Shown piece by piece: positions 46,624-54,665 of a stretch of 64,000 nucleotides of DNA. The DNA lies in contig CAWHXG010000002.1 of the NCBI GenBank assembly GCA_963833235.1, positions 310,001 to 374,000 on the forward strand, read 5' to 3'. Numbering within the stretch: position 1 is the first letter of the stretch; each line of letters opens with the position of its first letter. The position numbers and the translations under genes were made by a program. The notes under the pieces were generated by a model. It ran no database searches. It was given only the letters and a program-made list of their open reading frames with translations, and was not told the origin of the DNA. The stretch comes from CAWHXG01 sp963833235 (GTDB lineage: Bacteria > Pseudomonadota > Alphaproteobacteria > Rhodobacterales > Rhodobacteraceae).

Positions 46624-47898
46624 TCAAACATCGTAGCGGTCGTAGGCGGCCATCTGTTCGTCGCCGGTTTCCGAGGATGTCGGTGGTTCGCTGGTGTCAT
46701 CCTCTTCGGCCGCCGACCCGGATCCTGCGTCGGGATCGTCAAGTCCTTCGGCCCATCCTGCGCTGGACGACGGGTCCCCAGACGGGTCGTCGTCCCCCAT
46801 TGCCGCTGGCGGGGCCGACGGGTCGGGACGGACATCGATCTCGAACGTTTCCGTGGCGTCGAACCGTTGTCCATCCGTGTCGATGCCGTTGGCGCGGAAG
46901 CTCAGGCTCATGGGCCCCGAGAAATTCGACGGCGGCACGATCTCCAGCCCGTCCACGTCCCAGCCGTTCAGGTCCAGCGGTGTGCCGTCCGAGATCAACG
47001 CCTGACCCTGATCCATTATGACGGTGCCGTGCGGCAGGCCGTGGATCGACATGCCATCCATCCTGTTCACCTCGGGCACGTCAATATTGATCGGTAGCGA
47101 ATCCCCCGCATCGACCGACAGATCGTCCACGCTCTCGACCAGGCGGAACTCGGTCTCTCCGGGGCCACGCATCTCGATCTTCAGTTCGGCACGGTCTTTC
47201 TCGTCAAAATGCCTGATCTCGATCTCGTGAATGCCAGCGTCCAGCTCGATGGAGCCGGTGTCGCGGCTTGGACGATGGGAACGTTCTTCGCCGCGGACGA
47301 CCTCAACCCCGTCTATGTAAATGCGCACGGTGTCCTGAGTGAACGCACTGAAATCGTAGCTTCCGGCTTCATCGACCTCGATCCTGCCGGTGACCCTCGT
47401 CAAAAATTGATCTGAACCGCCCTCCTGAAATGACGAGTAGGTCGGCCGATAGTCCACCGACTCGGCAATCGTCCGCTGGTCCGGCGGAGCCGTCCAGTCA
47501 TGGTTGTCGATCGTCTGTGGTTCCCAGTTCCCATCGCTGGTCTCGACCATCCGCGATTTGTTGTACTGATCGACGCGGAAACCGGTCGAGATGCCGAACG
47601 GCGGCGGCGCTTCGAAGACGTCGGTCACCTCGACCTTGAAGTCCCGCGTGACCGATTGCCCGTCCGCGTCGGTGGCGGTCAGCGAGACGTCGATAGTCGG
47701 TTCGGCCTCGTGATCGAGGGCAATGCCGGGGCGGAGCCGCAGGGCGTCCCCGTCGACCTCGAACCGGTCGTCCGACACCTGCCACGTCAGCGCACCGCCA
47801 TCCTCGTCCGTCACGTCGAGCCGTCCGACCACCGCGCCTGCCTCGGCCTCGGTGACCGTGGTATCCTTAAGGGCGATGTCGGTCGGGGCGTCGTTCAC
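46624..47898 (-). CDS. C-terminal part of the giant adhesin: cadherin-like repeat plus PA14-like domain (separated by a frameshift)
   Basis: The 424-codon frame opens with a cadherin-like repeat (MNDAPTDIALKD... EAEAGAVVGRLDVTDEDGG, DDRFEV) that continues the repeat series of the upstream frame. Residues about 105-255 form a PA14-like beta-barrel (TRVTGRIEVDEAGSYDFSAF, QDTVRIYIDGVEVV, IELDAGIHEIEIRHFDEKDRAELKIEM). A further beta-rich domain and an acidic tail ending MAAYDRYDV follow; acidic, hydrophobic-terminated tails are common in type I secretion substrates. It probably starts by frameshift from the upstream gene, not at its own GTG. If the two frames are joined the protein is about 2,380 residues. 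Confidence 0.75.
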   Translation of the reverse strand: MNDAPTDIALKDTTVTEAEAGAVVGRLDVTDEDGGALTWQVSDDRFEVDGDALRLRPGIALDHEAEPTIDVSLTATDADGQSVTRDFKVEVTDVFEAPPPFGISTGFRVDQYNKSRMVETSDGNWEPQTIDNHDWTAPPDQRTIAESVDYRPTYSSFQEGGSDQFLTRVTGRIEVDEAGSYDFSAFTQDTVRIYIDGVEVVRGEERSHRPSRDTGSIELDAGIHEIEIRHFDEKDRAELKIEMRGPGETEFRLVESVDDLSVDAGDSLPINIDVPEVNRMDGMSIHGLPHGTVIMDQGQALISDGTPLDLNGWDVDGLEIVPPSNFSGPMSLSFRANGIDTDGQRFDATETFEIDVRPDPSAPPAAMGDDDPSGDPSSSAGWAEGLDDPDAGSGSAAEEDDTSEPPTSSETGDEQMAAYDRYDV

Positions 47899-47915
47899 GT
47901 CGCCGACGTGGAGCC

Positions 47916-50900
47916 TTATGTCCTGGACGGCGGTATGTCCGCCGAGTCGGTGATCTCCACCTGGAACTCGACTTTCGATGCTTCCTCGTGGTTCAGCGAT
48001 ACGCCGTCGCGCAGTTTCACCGCATCGCCTACCACCTCGAACCGGGTATCGGATACCGTATAGGTGAAGAATTCGCCTGCGTCGGGGTCGGTCAGCTTCA
48101 GCCGCCCGACGACGGCGCCGACCTCGTTCTCGGCGACCGTCGGCACGGATGACAGGTCAAGGTCGCTGGTGTCGAAGCGGAGGGTTCCGTCGACGCTCAT
48201 CCTCTCCTGACCGGCGCGTGTGCCGCCTTTGCGATGATAGTCCGCCTGTCCGCCCTCGGCCTCAAGGACGTTCCCATCGATCTCGATTCGATCCACGAGA
48301 AGATTGCGATCGGTCGTGCGTGTGCCGCCATAAAGGTTGTTCGTGTACCGGATGTCGACGGTCCCGATCTGGCCGTCATCGGGTCGCGGCACGTCGAACG
48401 TCACGTCGCGCCAATGGACTTCGGCCATGTTGTCATGGACCCCCTCCTGCGTGGCCCAGTCGACCTCGCCGCTGCCGATCACCTGCCCGTCGACGACCAC
48501 CTCGTAGCGGGGGTTCCCCTGGTAGGCCTCGCCGCCGAGGCGGACGGTGAGGGTCGCCGTGTCGCTGACGGCCTCGGGCACGAAGCCCACCTCGAACGCC
48601 TCGTTCACGTCGGCGACCGCGATGTCGACGGTCCGGACGTGGGTGAGGCCGCCGGAATCGGTGGCGGTCACGTCGACCGAGACCCGGGCGCCGTCTTCGT
48701 AGTTCAGCGACAGCTCGTCGACGAGCCGAAGCTCGCCGTCGACGATCTCGAACCTGTCGTCGGATACGGTGAGGACGTGGGCGTCGCCTGCGTCGGGGTC
48801 GGCGACCTGCAGGCGCCCCACGACCGCCCCCGCGGCGTTCTCGGCGATGGTCGGACGGGGCGCGGTGTCGAGACCGGTCGTGTCGAAGGCCAGGGACGAT
48901 GCAGCGCCCCAAACCCGCTCGCCGTCGTTCGCGCCGGATCCTTCGGGGGACCGATAGGTCACGCCCGGGCCCTCGGCCTCCATCCTTTGCCCGTCGATCT
49001 CGATACGGTCGATGAGGAGGTTGCGATCCTTGTCGAAGGAGCCCCCCCACCCGTCCTCGAGGAACCGGACCTCGACCTCCCCGATCCCTTCGGCGCCGCG
49101 CGGTACGTCGAGCGAGATGTCACGCCACTCGATATCTTCGGGGTTGTCGTGGACGCCCTGCTGCGTCGTCCAGTCGACGGCCCCGCGCGAGACGACGACG
49201 CCGTCGACGAGGATCTCGTATTCCGGGTTGCCTTCGAACGCCTCGCCGCCCAGCCGGACTGTAAGACGGGCGGTCTGCTCCACGGCCACGGCGTCGAAAC
49301 CGATGACGGGGGCTTCGTTCACGTCGGTCACGTCGATCTGAAACGTCTCGGTCCGCGAGAGGCCGCCGGCATCCGTCGCGGTGACGTCGACGGCGATCGT
49401 GGCCGCCGCCTCGTGGTCGAGCGTCTCGCCCGAACGCAGCCTGAGTTGACCCTCCACCACCTCGAACCGGTCGTCGGAGACCTGCCATGTCATGGCCCCG
49501 CCGTCCTCGTCCGCCGCGTCGAGCCTGCCGACGACGGCACCGGCTTCGGCCTCGCTGACCGATGCACTGTCCAGCGTGATGTCGGTCGGGGCGTCGTTCA
49601 GATCGGCGACGTTGACCCTGATCTCCTGGACGGCCGTGAGGCCCCCCAGGTCAGTGACTTCGACGCGCAGGTCGAGGCCCGCCGCTTCCTCGTGGTTCAG
49701 CGAAACGCCATCGCGCAGTTTCACGCTTCCCCCGGCGACCTCGAACCGGTCGTCGGAGACGGTGTAGGTGAAGGTTTCGCCGGCGTCCTGGTCGCTGACG
49801 TCGATCCTGCCGACAACGGCTCCCGCCAGATTCTCGCCGATCGTTGTCGACGGAGCCAGATCGATCGTGCTGGTGTCGAACTTGAACGTCTCAGTGTGAG
49901 ACATCCGCTCACCGACACCCGACCTGCCCCTGGAAACGCCCGACCCCTCGGCCTCCATGACATGACCGTCGAGGACGATCCTGTCGATCAACAGGTTGCG
50001 GTCGGTCGCCGCGTTGCCGCCCCAATGGTCGTTCGTGAACCTCACGCCGACCTCGCCGATACCATCGGCGCCGCGTGGAACCTTGAGGGTGACATCCCGC
50101 CACTCCACGTCGGCCATGTCGTCGTGCTTGCCCTGCTGGCTGGACCAATCCACCTCGCCGGAATGGACCACCTTGCCGTCCACCGTGATCTGATATCGCG
50201 GGTTGCCCTCGAAGTTCTCGCCGCCAAGGCGAACGGTCAGGACCGCGGTATCGCCGCCGTTCTCTGGCGCGAAGCCGACCTCGGGCGCCTCATTCACGTC
50301 CAGAACCTCGACTTCGAACGTTTCGGTCCGGGTCAGCCCGCCCGCATCGGTCGCGGTCACGTCGACCGACACGGTCGAAGCGGCCTCGTGGTCGAGCGCC
50401 TCGCCGGCGCGCAGCCGCAGCTGATCCCCCACGACCTCGAACCGGTCGTCCGAGACGGTATAGGCGATCCTGTCGCCGTCATCCGGATCGTCGAAGCCGA
50501 GCTGGCCGACGACCGCCCCCTCCGCGTTCTCCTCGATCGGGACCGCAGAGAGATGCAGCGCGTTCGGAGCCTCGTTGACGTCCGAGACCGCGATCTCGAC
50601 GGTGTGGGAGCGCGACAGGCCTCCTGCATCGACCACGGTTACGTCGACCGAGACGGCATCCGCCGCCTCGTGGTCCAGCGCGACGCCTTCACGCAGCTTC
50701 AGGTGGCCATCCAAGACCTCGAACCGGCTGTCGGAGACCGTGACGGTCAGTGCCTCGTGGGCGTACTGATCGGATACGTCGATACGGCCGACGATGGCGC
50801 CAGCCTGGTTCTCCGGCAGCGATAGCCGCGGCGCCAGGTCCAGATGGCCGGTATCGAACATCAACGTCCCCTGGGCCCCTATTCGTTCACGACCGGGGAC

Positions 50901-53768
50901 GACCCCGAAGTGGTCGCTGCGGTATTCCGTGCCAGGTCCCTCGGCCTGCATCACGTGTCCGTCGAGCACGATCCGGTCGACCAGCAGGTCCCGGTTGCGG
51001 GTGCCGTCCCCGTCATAAAGGTTGTTGGTGAAACGCACCTCGACCGTGCCTAAGCCATCAGCGCTAGCGGGGACCTCGATGGTGATGTCGCGCCAGTCCA
51101 CGTTGTCCATGCTATAATCGATATCGCCCGGCTTGGCCCAATGGACTTCGTCCGCATGGACCACCCTGCCGTCCACGACGATCTCGTAGGCCGGATTGCC
51201 TTGGAAGGACTCCCCGTCCAGCCGCACCGTCAGCGGCACCGTCTCGCGGTCCAGCATTGGCGTGAAGGCGATATCGGGGGCCTCGTTCACGTCGGCGACT
51301 GCGATGTCGACGGTCCGGACGTGGGTGAGGCCGCCGGAATCGGTGGCGGTCACGTCGACCGAGACCCGGGCGCCGTCTTCGTAGTTCAGCGACAGCTCGT
51401 CGACGAGCCGAAGCTCGCCGTCGACGATCTCGAACCTGTCGTCGGATACGGTGAGGACGTGGGCGTCGCCTGCGTCGGGGTCGGCGACCTGCAGGCGCCC
51501 CACGACCGCCCCCGCGGCGTTCTCGGCGATGGTCGGACGGGGCGCGGTGTCGAGACCGGTCGTGTCGAAGGCCAGGGACGATGCAGCGCCCCAAACCCGC
51601 TCGCCGTCGTTCGCGCCGGATCCTTCGGGGGACCGATAGGTCACGCCCGGGCCCTCGGCCTCCATCCTTTGCCCGTCGATCTCGATACGGTCGATGAGGA
51701 GGTTGCGATCCTTGTCGAAGGAGCCCCCCCACCCGTCCTCGAGGAACCGGACCTCGACCTCCCCGATCCCTTCGGCGCCGCGCGGTACGTCGAGCGAGAT
51801 GTCACGCCACTCGATATCTTCGGGGTTGTCGTGGACGCCCTGCTGCGTCGTCCAGTCGACGGCCCCGCGCGAGACGACGACGCCGTCGACGAGGATCTCG
51901 TATTCCGGGTTGCCTTCGAACGCCTCGCCGCCCAGCCGGACTGTAAGACGGGCGGTCTGCTCCACGGCCACGGCGTCGAAACCGATGACGGGGGCTTCGT
52001 TCACGTCGGTCACGTCGATCTGAAACGTCTCGGTCCGCGAGAGGCCGCCGGCATCCGTCGCGGTGACGTCGACGGCGATCGTGGCCGCCGCCTCGTGGTC
52101 GAGCGTCTCGCCCGAACGCAGCCTGAGTTGACCCTCCACCACCTCGAACCGGTCGTCGGAGACCTGCCATGTCATGGCCCCGCCGTCCTCGTCCGCCGCG
52201 TCGAGCCTGCCGACGACGGCACCGGCTTCGGCCTCGCTGACCGATGCACTGTCCAGCGTGATGTCGGTCGGGGCGTCGTTCAGATCGGCGACGTTGACCC
52301 TGATCTCCTGGACGGCCGTGAGGCCCCCCAGGTCAGTGACTTCGACGCGCAGGTCGAGGCCCGCCGCTTCCTCGTGGTTCAGCGACACGCCATCGCGCAG
52401 TTTCACGCTTCCCCCGACGACCTCGAACCGGTCGTCGGAGACGGTGTAGGTGAAGGTTTCGCCGGCGTCGGAATCGGACACCTCGATCTGCCCGACAACA
52501 GCGCCAGGCGCGTTCTCGGCGATGGTCGCCCGGGGCGCCAGGTCCAGGGCGCTGGTATCGAAGGCTATCGTGCCGTAGCTTTTTGCCGCTTCGGTGCCCG
52601 GCTCCGCAGTTTGGGTGCGGTACGCTACACCTGATCCTTGCGCCTCCATGACATGCCCGTCGATCACGATCTGGTCGATCACGAGGGCATGATCCCGGCT
52701 CTCGTCTCCGTCCTGGAGATCGCTTTGGAAACGGACTCCAATTTCACCAATCCCCGACGTCCCAAGGGGAACCTCGATCGTGACCTCGTGCCATTCGACA
52801 TCTTCGCGGCCTGGATCGGAGCCCCGCACGCTCGCCCAGTCGACCTTGCCAACGTGAACCGATTGTCCGTCGACGATAATCTCGTAGGGCGAAATTCCCT
52901 CGGAGTGCGCGCCACCAAACCGGACGGTCAGCGTGGCATTGCCGCTTAGCGTCGCGGCTGTGAACGACAGGGACGGCGCAGAGTTCACGTCAGGCAGCCC
53001 GGCTTCGACCGACCCGGATTGTGTCGGCAAAACCGGACCGGAGGCGATGACCTCGACCGGGGCGCCCCCAATTTCCAAGTCTATATCTACGTCCGCAGCG
53101 ATGACGTGTTCGTCCGCGACTGATCTGGCCCGGGCATCCGTAGCCGTGGCGTCGGGGGAGTTGCCCGGTTCGGTGTGAGGGGCGGGTGGCGGTGTTGCCG
53201 CGATGGTGGGCGCATCAGTAGGCGACGCCGCGGGCGCCGCGTCCTCCTTGACGGTTTGGGCCTGAACCGACTTTTGCGTGTCAGCCGGATCCGGGCTCGT
53301 GACTTCGGACAAAGCAAGGTCGTCGGGGGCCTTGCCGTGCTGCGCGTCGCGGGCAGGATTCGAATCTGTTGTCGCAGCCCCGGGTTGTTCCACCGCAAAG
53401 CCGCCCGACCCATCGGGCCCAAGATCAGGCAGCGTCGTTGGCCCAGTCGAATCCGTAGCCCAGGTCGGCGTCGGATCGTCGACAGCTACCATCGGTTTCG
53501 TCGGCGCACCCGTGGCGGGATCGAAGCTGGGGTCGGCGAACAGGAAGTCGACATCACTTTCGGTGGACTCGTCCGCCCGAGGACCCATCGGGCCATAATC
53601 GATGGAAGCGCGTGCTCCCGCCCCGGTGGTCTCGCTTGGGGCGACATCGCCCGTGTGCAGTGATGTAAGCGTCGTGTCGCGGCTCGACGGTTGATGGCCT
53701 GTCGCCGCATCGTCGGCCATCTGTAGACGCGCCTTCAGCGTTTCGGGATCACGGCCGTTCCTGTCCAT
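47916..53768 (-). CDS. giant modular surface/secreted protein: alternating cadherin-like repeats and carbohydrate-binding-like modules
   Basis: ATG at 53768 (MDRNGRDPETLKARLQ) with GGAGCATAG upstream; about 1,950 residues to the stop at 47916. Residues 1-260 are Pro/Thr/Ala/Asp-rich and disordered, without a classical signal peptide. Six modules of about 135 residues (near residues 261, 593, 830, 1161, 1486, 1722) share LTVRLGGE, YEI(V)VDG, WRD(I/V), EVRF and RNLL(I/V)DRI; this resembles Ca-dependent xylan-binding (CBM60/36-like) domains. Between them lie nine cadherin-like repeats with AGAVVG, VSDDRFEV, LDHEA and VDVTATDAGGL. Frame is lost near 47942, where GGCGG stands for GGGCGG; the protein continues in the next frame. 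Likely exported by a type I system and Ca-rigidified; ligand is inferred to be a glycan. Confidence 0.85.
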   Translation of the reverse strand: MDRNGRDPETLKARLQMADDAATGHQPSSRDTTLTSLHTGDVAPSETTGAGARASIDYGPMGPRADESTESDVDFLFADPSFDPATGAPTKPMVAVDDPTPTWATDSTGPTTLPDLGPDGSGGFAVEQPGAATTDSNPARDAQHGKAPDDLALSEVTSPDPADTQKSVQAQTVKEDAAPAASPTDAPTIAATPPPAPHTEPGNSPDATATDARARSVADEHVIAADVDIDLEIGGAPVEVIASGPVLPTQSGSVEAGLPDVNSAPSLSFTAATLSGNATLTVRFGGAHSEGISPYEIIVDGQSVHVGKVDWASVRGSDPGREDVEWHEVTIEVPLGTSGIGEIGVRFQSDLQDGDESRDHALVIDQIVIDGHVMEAQGSGVAYRTQTAEPGTEAAKSYGTIAFDTSALDLAPRATIAENAPGAVVGQIEVSDSDAGETFTYTVSDDRFEVVGGSVKLRDGVSLNHEEAAGLDLRVEVTDLGGLTAVQEIRVNVADLNDAPTDITLDSASVSEAEAGAVVGRLDAADEDGGAMTWQVSDDRFEVVEGQLRLRSGETLDHEAAATIAVDVTATDAGGLSRTETFQIDVTDVNEAPVIGFDAVAVEQTARLTVRLGGEAFEGNPEYEILVDGVVVSRGAVDWTTQQGVHDNPEDIEWRDISLDVPRGAEGIGEVEVRFLEDGWGGSFDKDRNLLIDRIEIDGQRMEAEGPGVTYRSPEGSGANDGERVWGAASSLAFDTTGLDTAPRPTIAENAAGAVVGRLQVADPDAGDAHVLTVSDDRFEIVDGELRLVDELSLNYEDGARVSVDVTATDSGGLTHVRTVDIAVADVNEAPDIAFTPMLDRETVPLTVRLDGESFQGNPAYEIVVDGRVVHADEVHWAKPGDIDYSMDNVDWRDITIEVPASADGLGTVEVRFTNNLYDGDGTRNRDLLVDRIVLDGHVMQAEGPGTEYRSDHFGVVPGRERIGAQGTLMFDTGHLDLAPRLSLPENQAGAIVGRIDVSDQYAHEALTVTVSDSRFEVLDGHLKLREGVALDHEAADAVSVDVTVVDAGGLSRSHTVEIAVSDVNEAPNALHLSAVPIEENAEGAVVGQLGFDDPDDGDRIAYTVSDDRFEVVGDQLRLRAGEALDHEAASTVSVDVTATDAGGLTRTETFEVEVLDVNEAPEVGFAPENGGDTAVLTVRLGGENFEGNPRYQITVDGKVVHSGEVDWSSQQGKHDDMADVEWRDVTLKVPRGADGIGEVGVRFTNDHWGGNAATDRNLLIDRIVLDGHVMEAEGSGVSRGRSGVGERMSHTETFKFDTSTIDLAPSTTIGENLAGAVVGRIDVSDQDAGETFTYTVSDDRFEVAGGSVKLRDGVSLNHEEAAGLDLRVEVTDLGGLTAVQEIRVNVADLNDAPTDITLDSASVSEAEAGAVVGRLDAADEDGGAMTWQVSDDRFEVVEGQLRLRSGETLDHEAAATIAVDVTATDAGGLSRTETFQIDVTDVNEAPVIGFDAVAVEQTARLTVRLGGEAFEGNPEYEILVDGVVVSRGAVDWTTQQGVHDNPEDIEWRDISLDVPRGAEGIGEVEVRFLEDGWGGSFDKDRNLLIDRIEIDGQRMEAEGPGVTYRSPEGSGANDGERVWGAASSLAFDTTGLDTAPRPTIAENAAGAVVGRLQVADPDAGDAHVLTVSDDRFEIVDGELRLVDELSLNYEDGARVSVDVTATDSGGLTHVRTVDIAVADVNEAFEVGFVPEAVSDTATLTVRLGGEAYQGNPRYEVVVDGQVIGSGEVDWATQEGVHDNMAEVHWRDVTFDVPRPDDGQIGTVDIRYTNNLYGGTRTTDRNLLVDRIEIDGNVLEAEGGQADYHRKGGTRAGQERMSVDGTLRFDTSDLDLSSVPTVAENEVGAVVGRLKLTDPDAGEFFTYTVSDTRFEVVGDAVKLRDGVSLNHEEASKVEFQVEITDSADIPPSRT
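48598..49788 (-). repeat. 1.19-kb near-identical internal repeat of the adhesin gene, copy B
   Basis: Matches 51280-52470 at a constant offset of 2,682 bp (894 codons). I see only three mismatches by eye, near 48618, 49700 and 49736. It encodes two cadherin-like repeats, one carbohydrate-binding-like module and a third cadherin-like repeat. The near identity, including silent positions, indicates a recent duplication or gene conversion. Confidence 0.9.
51280..52470 (-). repeat. 1.19-kb near-identical internal repeat of the adhesin gene, copy A
   Basis: Partner of 48598-49788. The flanks diverge sharply at both ends (before TCGTTCACGTCGGCG and after GTTTCGCCGGCGTC), so the duplicated block boundaries are well defined. 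Confidence 0.9.
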
Positions 53769-54665
53769 CGCTATGCTCCTTCGCTGCCCCACCGCAGGGT
53801 TTCCCTAACCAACTCGAGCTGGGGAGAACGGCGATAGCGCCGGCATATCCATCGCTTCCTTAGAAAGCTCTAATGCTCGATTTTGAATGGAATTCGGCGC
53901 ACCCGCTTCGGGAACATTCTTAAAAGCGCCTGGTTTCGCAGTCCTTGCGCTTCGCCGTCAGGTCAGAAAGACGAACGTCACGGTTCGATGTGGCGGGCGG
54001 GGATGGAGCTTTACCGAAATCGTGTCCGACTACTCGGGGCGCATCAGGCCCCGTGCCATCAATCTGACTTATGCAGCTTGCGGTTCCCCTTTCACAAGCG
54101 GGTGAGTTCCTCGCGCTCCGAAGAGGTTGGGCCATATTTCGAACGCCGACTTAGTGTCCGGTCTGTCTGATCCCATCGCCGGTGGTCGAGAAGTACGGCT
54201 TTCACTCCCGCGCATGTCTTTCCATGCTGCGACCGGCGCACGCCGGTGCGATGATCTGATTAATACACCGGTTCTCCCTGACCGGTGGCATTCACCGGCT
54301 CACTCCGCGGGGTACGGGTTCCTCGCTGCTGGAGTGCGGACAAACTTTCAGGAGAACCAGAAAATGCCCACAGGACTGTGGGGAACTGTAATCTCAGGCC
54401 TCTGCCGGAGGACCAATAAGCAAACCGCACACAACGAATTCCCGCCCACCGAGCGTTCCTTCCCAAATCCTGATCCATTCGCAAGTTAGACTTCGCGCTG
54501 CGTTATCCCGACAATCCAGCGCTGGTGCCAACTGGCCTGCCATTTGCCGCAGCAACATCATGCGGCGCGCTTATCCGGCGGGCTTCGAAAGGGGCGGGTC
54601 GAAGGGATACTCCTCGGGTCGGACGCATTAAAAGCCGAAAGCCTCGCGTCCGAGCAGTGCACGGG
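53769..54665. other. about 900 bp without a supported gene; promoter region of the adhesin
   Basis: Between the adhesin start and the gyrB stop. It is less GC-rich than its surroundings. No frame resembles a known protein. ACCGGT-TCTCCCTG-ACCGGT near 54270-54289 is a small hairpin that could end gyrB transcription. GGTTAGGGAAA (minus strand, 53800-53810) lies 32 bp before the adhesin ATG. Confidence 0.5.

Noticed and set aside
48234..50825. 863-codon open frame on the plus strand, with similar long frames at 51141-52634
   Set aside because: They are antisense to the adhesin repeats; the long open reading is a by-product of GC-rich codon use and the tandem repeats. The translations show no domain and have no ribosome site.
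48598..52470. CRISPR array or insertion sequence as explanation for the repeats
   Set aside because: The repeats are kilobase-long and in frame within a coding sequence; no short spaced repeats, transposase or terminal inverted repeats were seen anywhere in the window.
46624..53768. RTX toxin
   Set aside because: No GGxGxDxxx nonapeptide repeats are present; the calcium-dependent elements are cadherin-like and carbohydrate-binding-like modules.
54127..54489. Possible small genes between the adhesin and gyrB
   Set aside because: Overlapping frames without ribosome sites or recognisable products; reported only as an intergenic stretch.
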